Below, one piece after another: positions 44,282-52,391 of a stretch of 64,000 nucleotides of DNA. Where the stretch lies: positions 62,001 to 126,000 of the forward strand of contig NZ_PTJA01000010.1 of NCBI RefSeq assembly GCF_002934545.1, read 5' to 3'. The notes under the pieces were generated by a model, which made no database searches, had not been told where the DNA came from, and saw only the letters and a program-made list of their open reading frames with translations. Every line of letters starts with the position of its first letter. Position 1 is the first letter of the stretch. This stretch comes from Lacrimispora xylanisolvens (GTDB lineage Bacteria; Bacillota; Clostridia; Lachnospirales; Lachnospiraceae). A program made the translations under genes and the position numbers.

Positions 44282-44713
44282 ATGAATCGATTCAAAAGGC
44301 TCTCTCCCTTTTTGGGAGGCTGTACCGCGATAGCAGTCCTGGCACTGCTGTTAGTCATCTATACTCTGACAAGGCCGGTTCCTATGGCGGGAACCAAGAA
44401 CATTACCGTAGATGTAGTATATAAGGACGGGACAACAGACCACTATCAGCTAAAGACGGAAGCGCAGTTCTTACTGGAAGCCATAAACGCCATACCAGGT
44501 CTTACTCTGGAAGGAACCACCACAGAAGAAACGGGACTTATGGTGATTAAAATTAATGGTAAACAGGCCGATTATAAAAAAGACGGTGCCTACTGGGCTC
44601 TTCTTTGTGACGGAGAACCATGCAATTACGGCGTCAGCCAGCAGGCGATTAAGGACGGGGAACACTACACCTTTCAGTACACCCTCTCTGATGGCAAAGG
44701 CGGCGGGACATGA
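44282..44713 (+). CDS. Membrane-anchored DUF4430-type protein
   Basis: A protein of 143 residues with an N-terminal membrane anchor (about 12-33, TAIAVLALLLVIYTL) and an external DUF4430-like domain (ITVDVVYKDGTTDHYQLKTE, FLLEAINA, GAYWALLCDG, YTFQYTL), related to the beta-domain of cobalamin carriers. The ATG at 44282 follows AAGGAAG. It overlaps the next gene by 4 bp (ATGA), an ECF substrate-binding component, so it probably helps present that system's substrate. Confidence 0.7.
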   Translation: MNRFKRLSPFLGGCTAIAVLALLLVIYTLTRPVPMAGTKNITVDVVYKDGTTDHYQLKTEAQFLLEAINAIPGLTLEGTTTEETGLMVIKINGKQADYKKDGAYWALLCDGEPCNYGVSQQAIKDGEHYTFQYTLSDGKGGGT

Positions 44714-45225
44714 AACAATATCGTCCCATTACCACAAAGAATCTGGTGATTGATGGGTTTTTAAGTTCGCTGCTATTGATCAGTCAGGTAAGCTTATCCT
44801 GGCTGCCCAATGTGGAGCTGGTCTCTTTGTTTTTAATTTTATACACTTTGGTATTTGGCAGACACGTATGGATTATCCTGTACGTGTTTGTTCTATTGGA
44901 AGGCTTATTCTGGGGAATTGGCATATGGTGGTTTTCTTACCTGTATGTGTGGGCGATTATTCCGGCCGCTATTTTTCTTCTTTATAATAAGAGCTGTCCA
45001 TCACCATTCCCGGTCGCGCTTCTGTCAGGAACCTTTGGTATGCTGTTTGGTTTATTTTCCTCTCTGCCCACACTTCTGACCGGGGGCCTGTATGCAGCCT
45101 TTGTCTGGTGGACTGCCGGAATACCATTTGACCTCATCCACGGTATGGGAAATTTCACTGTTTCACTTATTTTATTTAAGCCCTTATATCAGCTGCTCGT
45201 CCGGCTGAAACAGCATCAATCATAA
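44710..45225 (+). CDS. ECF transporter S component
   Basis: A membrane protein of 171 residues with about six hydrophobic helices and the glycine-rich segment ALLSGTFGMLFGLFSSLPTLLTGG, as in S components of energy-coupling-factor transporters. It needs the shared EcfA/A'/T module, absent here. Coupling to the DUF4430 gene suggests a cobalamin-type or related cofactor precursor, which is inference. RBS and start lie inside the upstream gene. Confidence 0.7.
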   Translation: MKQYRPITTKNLVIDGFLSSLLLISQVSLSWLPNVELVSLFLILYTLVFGRHVWIILYVFVLLEGLFWGIGIWWFSYLYVWAIIPAAIFLLYNKSCPSPFPVALLSGTFGMLFGLFSSLPTLLTGGLYAAFVWWTAGIPFDLIHGMGNFTVSLILFKPLYQLLVRLKQHQS

Positions 45226-45244
45226 AACAAAGGAGTATCAGACT

Positions 45245-46450
45245 ATGGAAACAGCTATTGTAAGAATTAAAAAGGGAGAAGGACGGTCCTTAAAAGCCGG
45301 AGGAATGTGGATTTTTGACAACGAAATTGATATCATAACGGGAGATTATACCAACGGAGATATTGTTACTGTCCATGATTTTGACGGCTACTGTCTGGGC
45401 CGGGGCTTTATTAATACCAACTCCAAAATCACAGTCCGCATGATGACACGGAAAAAAGACGTGGAGATCAATGAGGATTTCATTGAAATGCGGGTTCGAA
45501 ACGCATGGGAATACCGGAAAACTACTGTAGACACCAGCAGCTGCCGGATTATCTTCGGAGAAGCTGATTTTCTTCCGGGAATCGTAGTGGACAAGTTCTC
45601 CGATGTTCTGGTAGTGGAATCTCTTGCGCTGGGCATTGACCGCTTAAAGCCTGTAATTCTTGAAAAGCTGAAAAATATACTTGCAGAAGACGGAATCATA
45701 ATTCGGGGCATCTATGAACGCAGTGATGCCAAGGTACGCCTTCAGGAAGGGATGGAACGATTCAAGGGTTTCATCGGAGAGCCATTTGACACGAAAGTGG
45801 AGATCACAGAGAACGATGTTAAATATATGGTAGATGTGGAAGACGGCCAGAAAACAGGATTCTTTCTGGACCAAAAGTACAACCGGCTTGCCATGAAACG
45901 CTTATGCAGGGACAAACGGGTTTTAGACTGCTTCACCCATACCGGTTCCTTTGCCTTAAATGCTGGTATGGCAGGTGCAAAAGAAGTAATTGGAGTCGAT
46001 GCATCGGAACTTGGAGTTGAACAGGCAAGAGAGAATGCAGCGTTAAACGGACTTTCCGACCGTGTCTCCTTCCGCTGCGCCGATGTTTTTGAACTCCTGC
46101 CCGAGCTTGAGAAGGCCGGGGAAAAATTCGACGTGGTGATTCTCGATCCTCCCGCGTTTACCAAATCCAGAAACTCCGTTAAAAATGCTGTAAAGGGTTA
46201 TCGGGAAATCAATATCCGGGGATTAAAGCTTGTTACAGATGGCGGTTATTTAGCCACCTGCTCCTGCTCTCATTTCATGACTCCGGAGCTGTTTACCAAA
46301 ACCATAAGAGAAGCGGCTGTAAGCGCCCATAAGCGCCTGCGTCAGGTGGAATATCGCACCCAGTCTGCAGACCACCCGATTCTCTGGAGCGGAGACGAAA
46401 ATTCTTACTACCTGAAATTTTATATTTTTCAGGTTTGTGATGAGAAATAA
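45245..46450 (+). CDS. Class I SAM-dependent rRNA methyltransferase, RlmI-like
   Basis: A protein of 401 residues: N-terminal PUA domain (about 1-75, VRIKKGEGRSLKAGGMWIFD), central EEHEE-type segment, then a Rossmann methyltransferase with VLDCFTHTGSFALNAG (SAM motif I), IGVDASELGVEQARENA and the catalytic VILDPPAF. It matches RlmI/RlmK-type 23S rRNA cytosine-5 methyltransferases. AAAGGAG precedes the ATG. The exact target base is not deducible. Confidence 0.88.
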   Translation: METAIVRIKKGEGRSLKAGGMWIFDNEIDIITGDYTNGDIVTVHDFDGYCLGRGFINTNSKITVRMMTRKKDVEINEDFIEMRVRNAWEYRKTTVDTSSCRIIFGEADFLPGIVVDKFSDVLVVESLALGIDRLKPVILEKLKNILAEDGIIIRGIYERSDAKVRLQEGMERFKGFIGEPFDTKVEITENDVKYMVDVEDGQKTGFFLDQKYNRLAMKRLCRDKRVLDCFTHTGSFALNAGMAGAKEVIGVDASELGVEQARENAALNGLSDRVSFRCADVFELLPELEKAGEKFDVVILDPPAFTKSRNSVKNAVKGYREINIRGLKLVTDGGYLATCSCSHFMTPELFTKTIREAAVSAHKRLRQVEYRTQSADHPILWSGDENSYYLKFYIFQVCDEK

Positions 46451-46460
46451 TCATTTAAAA

Positions 46461-46499
46461 ACAGGGCAGGTCAATCCTCTTATTGGATTCCTGCCCTGT
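46461..46499 (-). terminator. Terminator at the convergent end of the methyltransferase and reductase genes
   Basis: ACAGGGCAGG (46461-46470) pairs with CCTGCCCTGT (46490-46499), and an inner AATCC/GGATT extends the stem. TTTTT follows on the minus strand only, so it chiefly ends the gene at 46506-48443. Confidence 0.8.
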
Positions 46500-46505
46500 A
46501 TTCCA

Positions 46506-48443
46506 TTATCTTAAAGACATAGCAGCATACATACCGCTTCTCACAGCACCGCCTACTTTTCCTACTTTCGTACAATCACCGATCAGCCGTACCTTATTAT
46601 GGTATTTTGCATCAATGGCTTTCGCTGTTTCATTGTTAGGAAGCATTCCAAAGGAGGCAACCACTGTGTTTCCTTCAAGGAAGACCTCTTTTCCATCTTT
46701 TCCCATAGCCCGAACACCTTCAGCCGTGATTTCAAGCACCTTATGTCCCGTATAAAGTTCTACTTTATTCTCTAAAAGCATTGGTATTAAGGATGCTTTG
46801 TTAATCATATGATCTCCAGCTGCCACTTCATCTAGCATTTCAATAATGGCCACCTTCTTACCCTTTAATGCAGTTTCCAGAGCACTGTCACAGGAGGACA
46901 GGCCGCCGCCGCAATATATGATCTTTTCACCTTTCAGCTTGTTCTCATCCAAATGTGCTTCCAGAACATTAATTGCACGTTCTATTCCTTTAATCGGGGG
47001 CATCATTGGAATTGCTCCGGTAGCAACGATGATCGCATCTGCCTTCTCAAACACCAGATCATCTTCTCCTATTTCCGTATTCACATGTACTGCAACTCCC
47101 GTTAACTCCAGCTGGCGCTTATACCAGGTAATCAGTTCACGCAGCTGGCTCTTAAAAGGAGGAGTTGCTGCACTGCGTAACTGTCCCCCCAGATCACTCT
47201 CTTTTTCAAACAAGTCAACCTTATGTCCCATGAGCGCTGCTGTTCTGGCAGCTTCCATTCCACCAGGACCTCCTCCGATTACTACTACATGCTGCTGTTT
47301 ATCCACCTTTTCAAGTTTAAAACGTTTCTCGAATCCAGTGGCTGGATTGACGGAGCAGCTGATTTTAGTCAGTCTGGTCAGAATTCTTCCGATGCAGTCA
47401 TCGTTACAGCGAATACAGGGACGAACTTCATCACGGCGATCAGTTAAAATTTTGTTTGCCATCTCCGGTTCAGCGATTAAAGGTCTTCCCATCAATACAA
47501 AATCAGCATTTCCGCTTTCAATTAACTGAACGGCTGTTTCCGGAGTGTGGTTACCGGCATTTAAAAGTGGAATTTTAACTGCCTTACGTGCAACCTCACA
47601 AACATCTGCCATACAGGCATCACCCAGATAAGCAGGTGGGAATATATAATCGATATTTTCATAGCTTCCGCTGTCAATATCCAGTGCATCGACTCCTGCT
47701 TTTTCCAGTTCCTGCATAAGGGGAATGGTTTCTTCAAAAGTACGTCCGCCTTCAAAATTATGCTTTACTGCCATTCGAAACAGGATAGGCATATCCGGTC
47801 CCACTGCTTCCCGTATGGATTGTACAATTTCAACGGCAAAACGCATACGGTTTTCCGGTGTTCCGCCATACTCATCTGTTCTTTTATTCCAGATTTCTGA
47901 CATAAACTGGTCAATTAGATATCCTGCATGACCATGAACCTCAATGGCATCAAAACCAGCATCCTTTAATACTTTTGCAGAATATGAAAATTGCTTCATA
48001 ATAGTCCTTATTTCTTCAACCGTTAATTCGCGGCACATTAAATTCGGATCAAACATGGAAGGAATTGCGGAAGAAGAAACAGGCGCCTTTCCATTTAACA
48101 TATTAGGAAATGCGTTTTTTCCGGTACCGCAGCTGAGCTGTGCACAGATCTTCGTTCCATAGCGGTGAACTGCTTCCACTAATGTGGTTAATTGCGGAAT
48201 CACATAGGTATTATCCAGATATCCTTCCATGGAGCCCTGAGCCAGTTCCTGTGTTAAGAATTGGCAGCCCATAATGATCAGTCCGGTTCCCCCTTTTGCC
48301 CGCTCTTCAAAATAATCAATTTCATCATCAGCAATTGTTCCGTCAATATGGCCTGAGTTAAGTCCCATTGGTGCCATGGCAATACGATTCTTTACAATCA
48401 TATTACCAATTGAAAATGGTGTGTTTAAAATCTCGTAATTCAT
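46506..48443 (-). CDS. Old-yellow-enzyme family flavin/iron-sulfur reductase (2,4-dienoyl-CoA reductase / enoate reductase type)
   Basis: A protein of 645 residues. N-terminal TIM barrel with FMN (about 1-360: NRIAMAPMGLNSG, EVHGHAGYLIDQFMS, DFVLMGRPLIAEP), a 4Fe-4S site (CIRCNDDCIGRI and SCSVNP, about 343-368), then an FAD/NAD half (VVVIGGGPGGMEAARTAALM, IIYCGGGLSSCDSAL). The family reduces activated C=C bonds of enoyl-CoAs, enoates or steroids with NADH. GGAGGC precedes the ATG and lies inside a 14-bp inverted repeat. The PucR regulator upstream on the same strand is the likely controller. Confidence 0.87.
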   Translation of the reverse strand: MNYEILNTPFSIGNMIVKNRIAMAPMGLNSGHIDGTIADDEIDYFEERAKGGTGLIIMGCQFLTQELAQGSMEGYLDNTYVIPQLTTLVEAVHRYGTKICAQLSCGTGKNAFPNMLNGKAPVSSSAIPSMFDPNLMCRELTVEEIRTIMKQFSYSAKVLKDAGFDAIEVHGHAGYLIDQFMSEIWNKRTDEYGGTPENRMRFAVEIVQSIREAVGPDMPILFRMAVKHNFEGGRTFEETIPLMQELEKAGVDALDIDSGSYENIDYIFPPAYLGDACMADVCEVARKAVKIPLLNAGNHTPETAVQLIESGNADFVLMGRPLIAEPEMANKILTDRRDEVRPCIRCNDDCIGRILTRLTKISCSVNPATGFEKRFKLEKVDKQQHVVVIGGGPGGMEAARTAALMGHKVDLFEKESDLGGQLRSAATPPFKSQLRELITWYKRQLELTGVAVHVNTEIGEDDLVFEKADAIIVATGAIPMMPPIKGIERAINVLEAHLDENKLKGEKIIYCGGGLSSCDSALETALKGKKVAIIEMLDEVAAGDHMINKASLIPMLLENKVELYTGHKVLEITAEGVRAMGKDGKEVFLEGNTVVASFGMLPNNETAKAIDAKYHNKVRLIGDCTKVGKVGGAVRSGMYAAMSLR

Positions 48444-48451
48444 ATGCCGCC

Positions 48452-48507
48452 TCCGTAAGTATGTTTTTGATAAAATATTAACATATTTATGGTAACATAC
48501 TTACGGA
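48452..48507 (-). promoter_or_regulatory. Perfect 14-bp inverted repeat covering the ribosome site of the reductase
   Basis: TCCGTAAGTATGTT (48452-48465) and AACATACTTACGGA (48494-48507) are exact inverse copies, 28 bp apart, in the leader between the PucR and reductase genes. The proximal arm contains the start of the GGAGG ribosome site (48449-48453). It may be a two-site operator for PucR or an RNA stem that hides the ribosome site. Confidence 0.65.
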
Positions 48508-48579
48508 CGTTTATGCATCGTGCATTTATTTAGAAAAATATCAGAAACAATGACATTTCTGCACAAATGAATTTTTATC

Positions 48580-50139
48580 TCATTTACTAATATATTCTAA
48601 GATTTTATAGGAAAAATATAAAGTCATATAACAGTCCCTGTTATAAATATCCACGGATATCAGTTCTTGTATTTTAGACAAACGGTAGTTCATGGTATTT
48701 CTGTGAATAAACAATTCATCGGCAGAAGCCACCAGATTCCCCATGTTTATAATGTACGTATATAAACTTTTCAAATAATCTGTTTTATGGTTCTCATCGT
48801 ATTCTTTTAATCTTAAAATATCCGGATGGCAATAATGGATCAGATCCTTTTGTTCCTTTATCCGGTCCAGCATATCATAAATACCATAATCCTCATAGCG
48901 ATAGATATTTAACTCAGCTGCTTCCTTTTTGCCAAACCGGATTGCTGCCAATGCCTGTTCGTATGCCTCAGGAATCTCCAATATTTCAGCAAAACTCTGA
49001 CTGACACCGGCGCTCATGTGCATCTGCTTTAAATACTCAGTAATGGGCTGAATATCTTCATTGGTCAGGTATTGTGACTGATTGCAGCCTGTAATAAATA
49101 TTAAATGATTATCATGAAACATTAATTCTCCATGGGAACCTTTAAAAAGTTTTGATTCTCTTATCAAAGAGATTAAGCTGAATGTTTCCGAATAGTGATT
49201 GTATTTTATAATAATAAGATATTTTTTCTCCGGCAATTTCCACTGCAGTCTCTTTGCTCTGTCTTTAATCAATTCCGGTTCCGTAAGACTTCCCTGTATC
49301 AGATCCGAAATAAAACGGTTCGCCAGCCAGTCATACTGAAAACCTGAGGATTGATTGTTTTTAATCTCATTTGCTATTACATCACAGATGAATTCCGTTA
49401 TTTCCAGATCTTTCTCTGTAAAAAGCCTGTTGGATTCAAGAACTGCAAAATGACCCACAATACGCCGATCCAGCCGTATCGCACAAAATATTCTTCGATA
49501 TCTGTAACCTTCTCCAAGACTTCCAATGACTGCTTTCTTGTCCTGGACTGTTTTTTCTATCCACTGCTTAAAATTATATTTTTGTGTATACTCATAAGTT
49601 GTAAATCCCATATTCCGGTATTCCATCCATGGCAGATCATCTACTTCCTTAAAATCAGATGCTGCCAACAAGCGATGATTATTATCTCCCAGCATAACGG
49701 GATTTCCCAATAACTCACTGGCTATATCTATAATGTAGGAAAGCCCTCTGCCTTGTATAATGGTATTAAATAGTGCAGCTGGCCGCTCGATTAACGAATA
49801 CTGATCCACAAGTATGTCCGTAATATCATTGAGCAGTTCCTCCGTGGTGATTCCCGGCTGTATATAAATAACATTGGCATGGCAGTCTTCCTTCACCATG
49901 TGAGAAAGATCCGTATTAGACGGACATTCAAGCAATAAAACATTCATGGGGAAATTATCGCCGGAACTATTGAAGATTTCAGAGTATCTGCCAATATAAA
50001 GTATATGATCATCAAAAGCTGCAATGTGGTCAGTTAATAGTTTTACTCCCCGTATGGTCAGATTTTCTTCGCATAAGACTGACTTTATGATGATTGTTTC
50101 CTCTAATTTCTCTAATATGTCTTTTATTCTCAGTATCAT
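48580..50139 (-). CDS. PucR-family transcriptional regulator
   Basis: A protein of 519 residues. The N-terminal part (about 1-130) is PucR-type (GVKLLTDHIAAFDDHILYIG), the middle (about 150-290) a GAF-like domain, and the C-terminal helix-turn-helix reads LKSLYTYIINMGNLVASADE and FIHRNTMNYRLSKIQELISVD. Such regulators sense purine or other carbon/nitrogen metabolites. AAGGTGA precedes the ATG. It lies 136 bp upstream of the old-yellow-enzyme gene in the same direction. Confidence 0.88.
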   Translation of the reverse strand: MILRIKDILEKLEETIIIKSVLCEENLTIRGVKLLTDHIAAFDDHILYIGRYSEIFNSSGDNFPMNVLLLECPSNTDLSHMVKEDCHANVIYIQPGITTEELLNDITDILVDQYSLIERPAALFNTIIQGRGLSYIIDIASELLGNPVMLGDNNHRLLAASDFKEVDDLPWMEYRNMGFTTYEYTQKYNFKQWIEKTVQDKKAVIGSLGEGYRYRRIFCAIRLDRRIVGHFAVLESNRLFTEKDLEITEFICDVIANEIKNNQSSGFQYDWLANRFISDLIQGSLTEPELIKDRAKRLQWKLPEKKYLIIIKYNHYSETFSLISLIRESKLFKGSHGELMFHDNHLIFITGCNQSQYLTNEDIQPITEYLKQMHMSAGVSQSFAEILEIPEAYEQALAAIRFGKKEAAELNIYRYEDYGIYDMLDRIKEQKDLIHYCHPDILRLKEYDENHKTDYLKSLYTYIINMGNLVASADELFIHRNTMNYRLSKIQELISVDIYNRDCYMTLYFSYKILEYISK

Positions 50140-50166
50140 GGGTTCACCTTCTCCATATTATAAAAA

Positions 50167-50193
50167 TACCCTAATAGCATTACTATTAGGGTA
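50167..50193 (-). terminator. Intrinsic terminator after the polysaccharide deacetylase gene
   Basis: A perfect 11-bp stem (TACCCTAATAG / CTATTAGGGTA) with a 5-base loop; TTTTT follows on the minus strand. It lies 20 bp beyond the deacetylase stop. Confidence 0.8.
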
Positions 50194-50213
50194 CAGTTTT
50201 CCATTTTTTATTC

Positions 50214-51164
50214 TTATCGATAGAACTGTGAATAAACTCCTCCGGACACCACACCGCCCCGATAGCTTGCCAGCTCGCTTACGGTAACCAGCTGATATCC
50301 CTGCTCGGATAATCTGCGGATAATCTCAACTGCGGCAGCTCCGCTTTGAGGATAGAGTTCATGCATCAGCACAATGTCCCCATCTTTCACCCGGCTCATC
50401 ACTGTCTGTATGGATTTAGCCGTGTTCCTGGTCTTCCAGTCCAGCGTATCAATACTCCACATAATCATAGGCGCATGAACATTCTGAAGAACTGTGCTGT
50501 TTTTATTCCCTCCCGGAAGTCTGACTAATACAGGTCTTACTCCGCAGACAGCTTGTACCGCATCATTACAGCGGTTAATCTGGCTTTGAATCTGCTGGGC
50601 ATTTAACTTGTTTAAATACTTATGCTCATATGTATGATTACCAATCTCATGTCCTTCTGCAGCCATACGCTTTAATTCATCCGGATAATAGGCTGCCCGG
50701 TTTCCTACCACGAAAAAAGTTGCTTTTCCGCCATACTGTGCCAGACTGTCCATAATCTGATTTCCCACCGGAGCGTAAGGACCATCATCAAAGGTCAGGG
50801 CAACCATTGGTTTGGAAGGATCAATCACTCTTCCAGCAGGTTGTCCCTCCGTTTCTGATGATTCCTGCTGCCCTGCTGTCTCTCCTGTACTCTGACTTTC
50901 TGTCTCCGCCTGTGACTGTGTCGCTGTCTCTGCCTGAGTCTCTTCCTGCTTTCCCGGCTTTGCAGAAACGTTTCCGCTTTCATCTACCCATCTGGCAACT
51001 CCCGGCCCCAGGTTTTCATCTATCCAGCCGCCTCGTACCTGCGTTGTCTCTTGTGCAGCTGCCGCCGTCTCATACGCCATGGACGGAAATGGAGAAGCTG
51101 GCACGAAGGCTGTTATAAGGGCAAGGGCTGTCACACCCAGACCCAGTTGTAAAAATTTCTTCAT
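50214..51164 (-). CDS. Secreted polysaccharide deacetylase (NodB domain)
   Basis: A protein of 316 residues with an N-terminal signal sequence (LGLGVTALALITAFVPA), a Gln/Thr/Glu-rich linker (about 75-110), then a NodB domain: MVALTFDDGPYAP (metal Asp pair), GHEIGNHTYEHKYLNKL (His-x3-His), RLPGGNKNS, WSIDTLDWK, DGDIVLMHEL (catalytic His). It removes N-acetyl groups from peptidoglycan or a related polymer outside the cell; other metal-site residues are all present. It is a single-gene unit. Confidence 0.9.
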   Translation of the reverse strand: MKKFLQLGLGVTALALITAFVPASPFPSMAYETAAAAQETTQVRGGWIDENLGPGVARWVDESGNVSAKPGKQEETQAETATQSQAETESQSTGETAGQQESSETEGQPAGRVIDPSKPMVALTFDDGPYAPVGNQIMDSLAQYGGKATFFVVGNRAAYYPDELKRMAAEGHEIGNHTYEHKYLNKLNAQQIQSQINRCNDAVQAVCGVRPVLVRLPGGNKNSTVLQNVHAPMIMWSIDTLDWKTRNTAKSIQTVMSRVKDGDIVLMHELYPQSGAAAVEIIRRLSEQGYQLVTVSELASYRGGVVSGGVYSQFYR

Positions 51165-51238
51165 AAAACATCATTCCTTTCCCAGTTACTAATCTCTACT
51201 ATACAGGAATTAGGGGAAAATGGAAAGTAAAAAGCAAA

Positions 51239-51275
51239 AAAAGCCCCGAAATACAGTTTGTTTTCTGTATTCCGG
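51239..51275 (-). terminator. Terminator at the end of the hydrogenase-sensor operon
   Basis: CCGAAATACAG (51246-51256) with CTGTATTCCGG (51265-51275), one mismatch. GGGGC and seven T residues follow on the minus strand, 60 bp beyond the PHP gene. Confidence 0.75.
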
Positions 51276-51334
51276 AACCTTCTCTTTTACATCCATACAG
51301 GAATAGGAACGACTGCAGCTTCAGTCCCTCATAT

Positions 51335-52060
51335 TCATACAAGTCTTCCCTTCAGAAGGGCAGCAATGATCCCTTCCACACTTTTTTCTTCTACTTCCAG
51401 GGGCTGACCCGGTTCTTTGATGTTCCCCAGCTGATGAGCGTCCGAATTCTGAATAATCGTACAGCCCTCAAGATAGGGGTTTTGTCTGATCAGTTCAGGA
51501 AGACGGTCCCAATTCCTCACTTCTGCCGCCATAAAACGGCTGTCAGGCGGAACGAAACCCAGGTTTGACAACAGGCTGTTGGCGTTTTTGTCCAAATGAG
51601 CGGGAAACATAACTCCGTCAAAGGAACGGACCAGATCCCAAAGTCCGTCAAAGGATATCTCTGTGGAGTTAATCAGAAGATTTTCGAACGTCCCTGCTGC
51701 TTCGTCTTCCTTATTATATATAAACTGATTCCCAAAAATTTCCACGTTATTCGGTAAGGGGATCAGTTTCTTCTCCACATACCCATCAAATTCCATGGCT
51801 TTTGACAGCGTAGGAAAGAGACATACCGCATGTACCTCTTCCGACGTACAAATCTCCATACCGGGAATTGCAAGAATCCCGAATTCCTCCGCAAAATGCA
51901 AAACAGCGGGACAGTTCTTGCAGGAATTGTGGTCTGTCACCGCAATCACTTCAAGTCCTTTTAATGCTGCCATCCCTACGATATTACCAGGTGTCATATC
52001 GTCATCACCGCAGGGGGATAAGCAGGAATGAATATGGAGGTCATATTCAAGCGTCTTCAT
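51335..52060 (-). CDS. PHP-domain phosphoesterase
   Basis: A protein of 241 residues with the PHP metal sites: YDLHIHSCLSPCGDDDMTP, AVTDHNSCKNC, FPAHLDKNA, IQNSDAHQLGNI. PHP proteins hydrolyse phosphoesters with a trinuclear metal centre; the substrate is unknown. ATG 52060 overlaps the upstream DRTGG gene by 14 bp, so translation is coupled. It is last of five genes with the [FeFe]-hydrogenase-like sensor, which suggests an output role in that signalling unit. Confidence 0.82.
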   Translation of the reverse strand: MKTLEYDLHIHSCLSPCGDDDMTPGNIVGMAALKGLEVIAVTDHNSCKNCPAVLHFAEEFGILAIPGMEICTSEEVHAVCLFPTLSKAMEFDGYVEKKLIPLPNNVEIFGNQFIYNKEDEAAGTFENLLINSTEISFDGLWDLVRSFDGVMFPAHLDKNANSLLSNLGFVPPDSRFMAAEVRNWDRLPELIRQNPYLEGCTIIQNSDAHQLGNIKEPGQPLEVEEKSVEGIIAALLKGRLV

Positions 52061-52391
52061 GGGAAAGCCTTTTTTCAATCAGCAGAGCTGCTTCAAAAAT
52101 GGGAAGCCCGGTCTTCATTACCGTAATATTCTGTTCGATTGCCTTTTGTTTTGCGGCCTCATCAGGTGCCACACCCTCCGCAAGAATCACACAGGCGGCA
52201 TCCGTTAAAGAAGCAACAGCAAGGGTGTTCATATTTCCCATAACCGTCACCCATGCACAGCCCTCAGGCGCTTTACCCATGGCAATACTTAATAAATCAC
52301 AGCAAAATGGTTTTGTAATGTTTCTGTCCGTTCTCTCACCTACATGAATCGTCTCAAATTCTCCAGTATCAATCAGTTCCCTTATCGTCAT
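52047..52391 (-). CDS. DRTGG-domain protein, second copy
   Basis: A protein of 114 residues, essentially one DRTGG domain (HVGERTDRNITKPFCCDLLS, WVTVMGNMNTLAVASLTDAA, ENITVMKTGLPIFEAALLI), a small fold named for a motif also found in HPr-kinase-like and phosphotransacetylase proteins. ATG 52391 follows GGGAGA and overlaps the hydrogenase-like gene by 23 bp. Its function is not known; it is one of two DRTGG proteins in this operon. Confidence 0.75.
   Translation of the reverse strand: MTIRELIDTGEFETIHVGERTDRNITKPFCCDLLSIAMGKAPEGCAWVTVMGNMNTLAVASLTDAACVILAEGVAPDEAAKQKAIEQNITVMKTGLPIFEAALLIEKRLSHEDA

Noticed and set aside
46846-47529. Long plus-strand open frame opposite the old-yellow-enzyme gene
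   Set aside because: No ribosome site, low-complexity Ser/Pro-rich translation, fully inside a well-supported gene.
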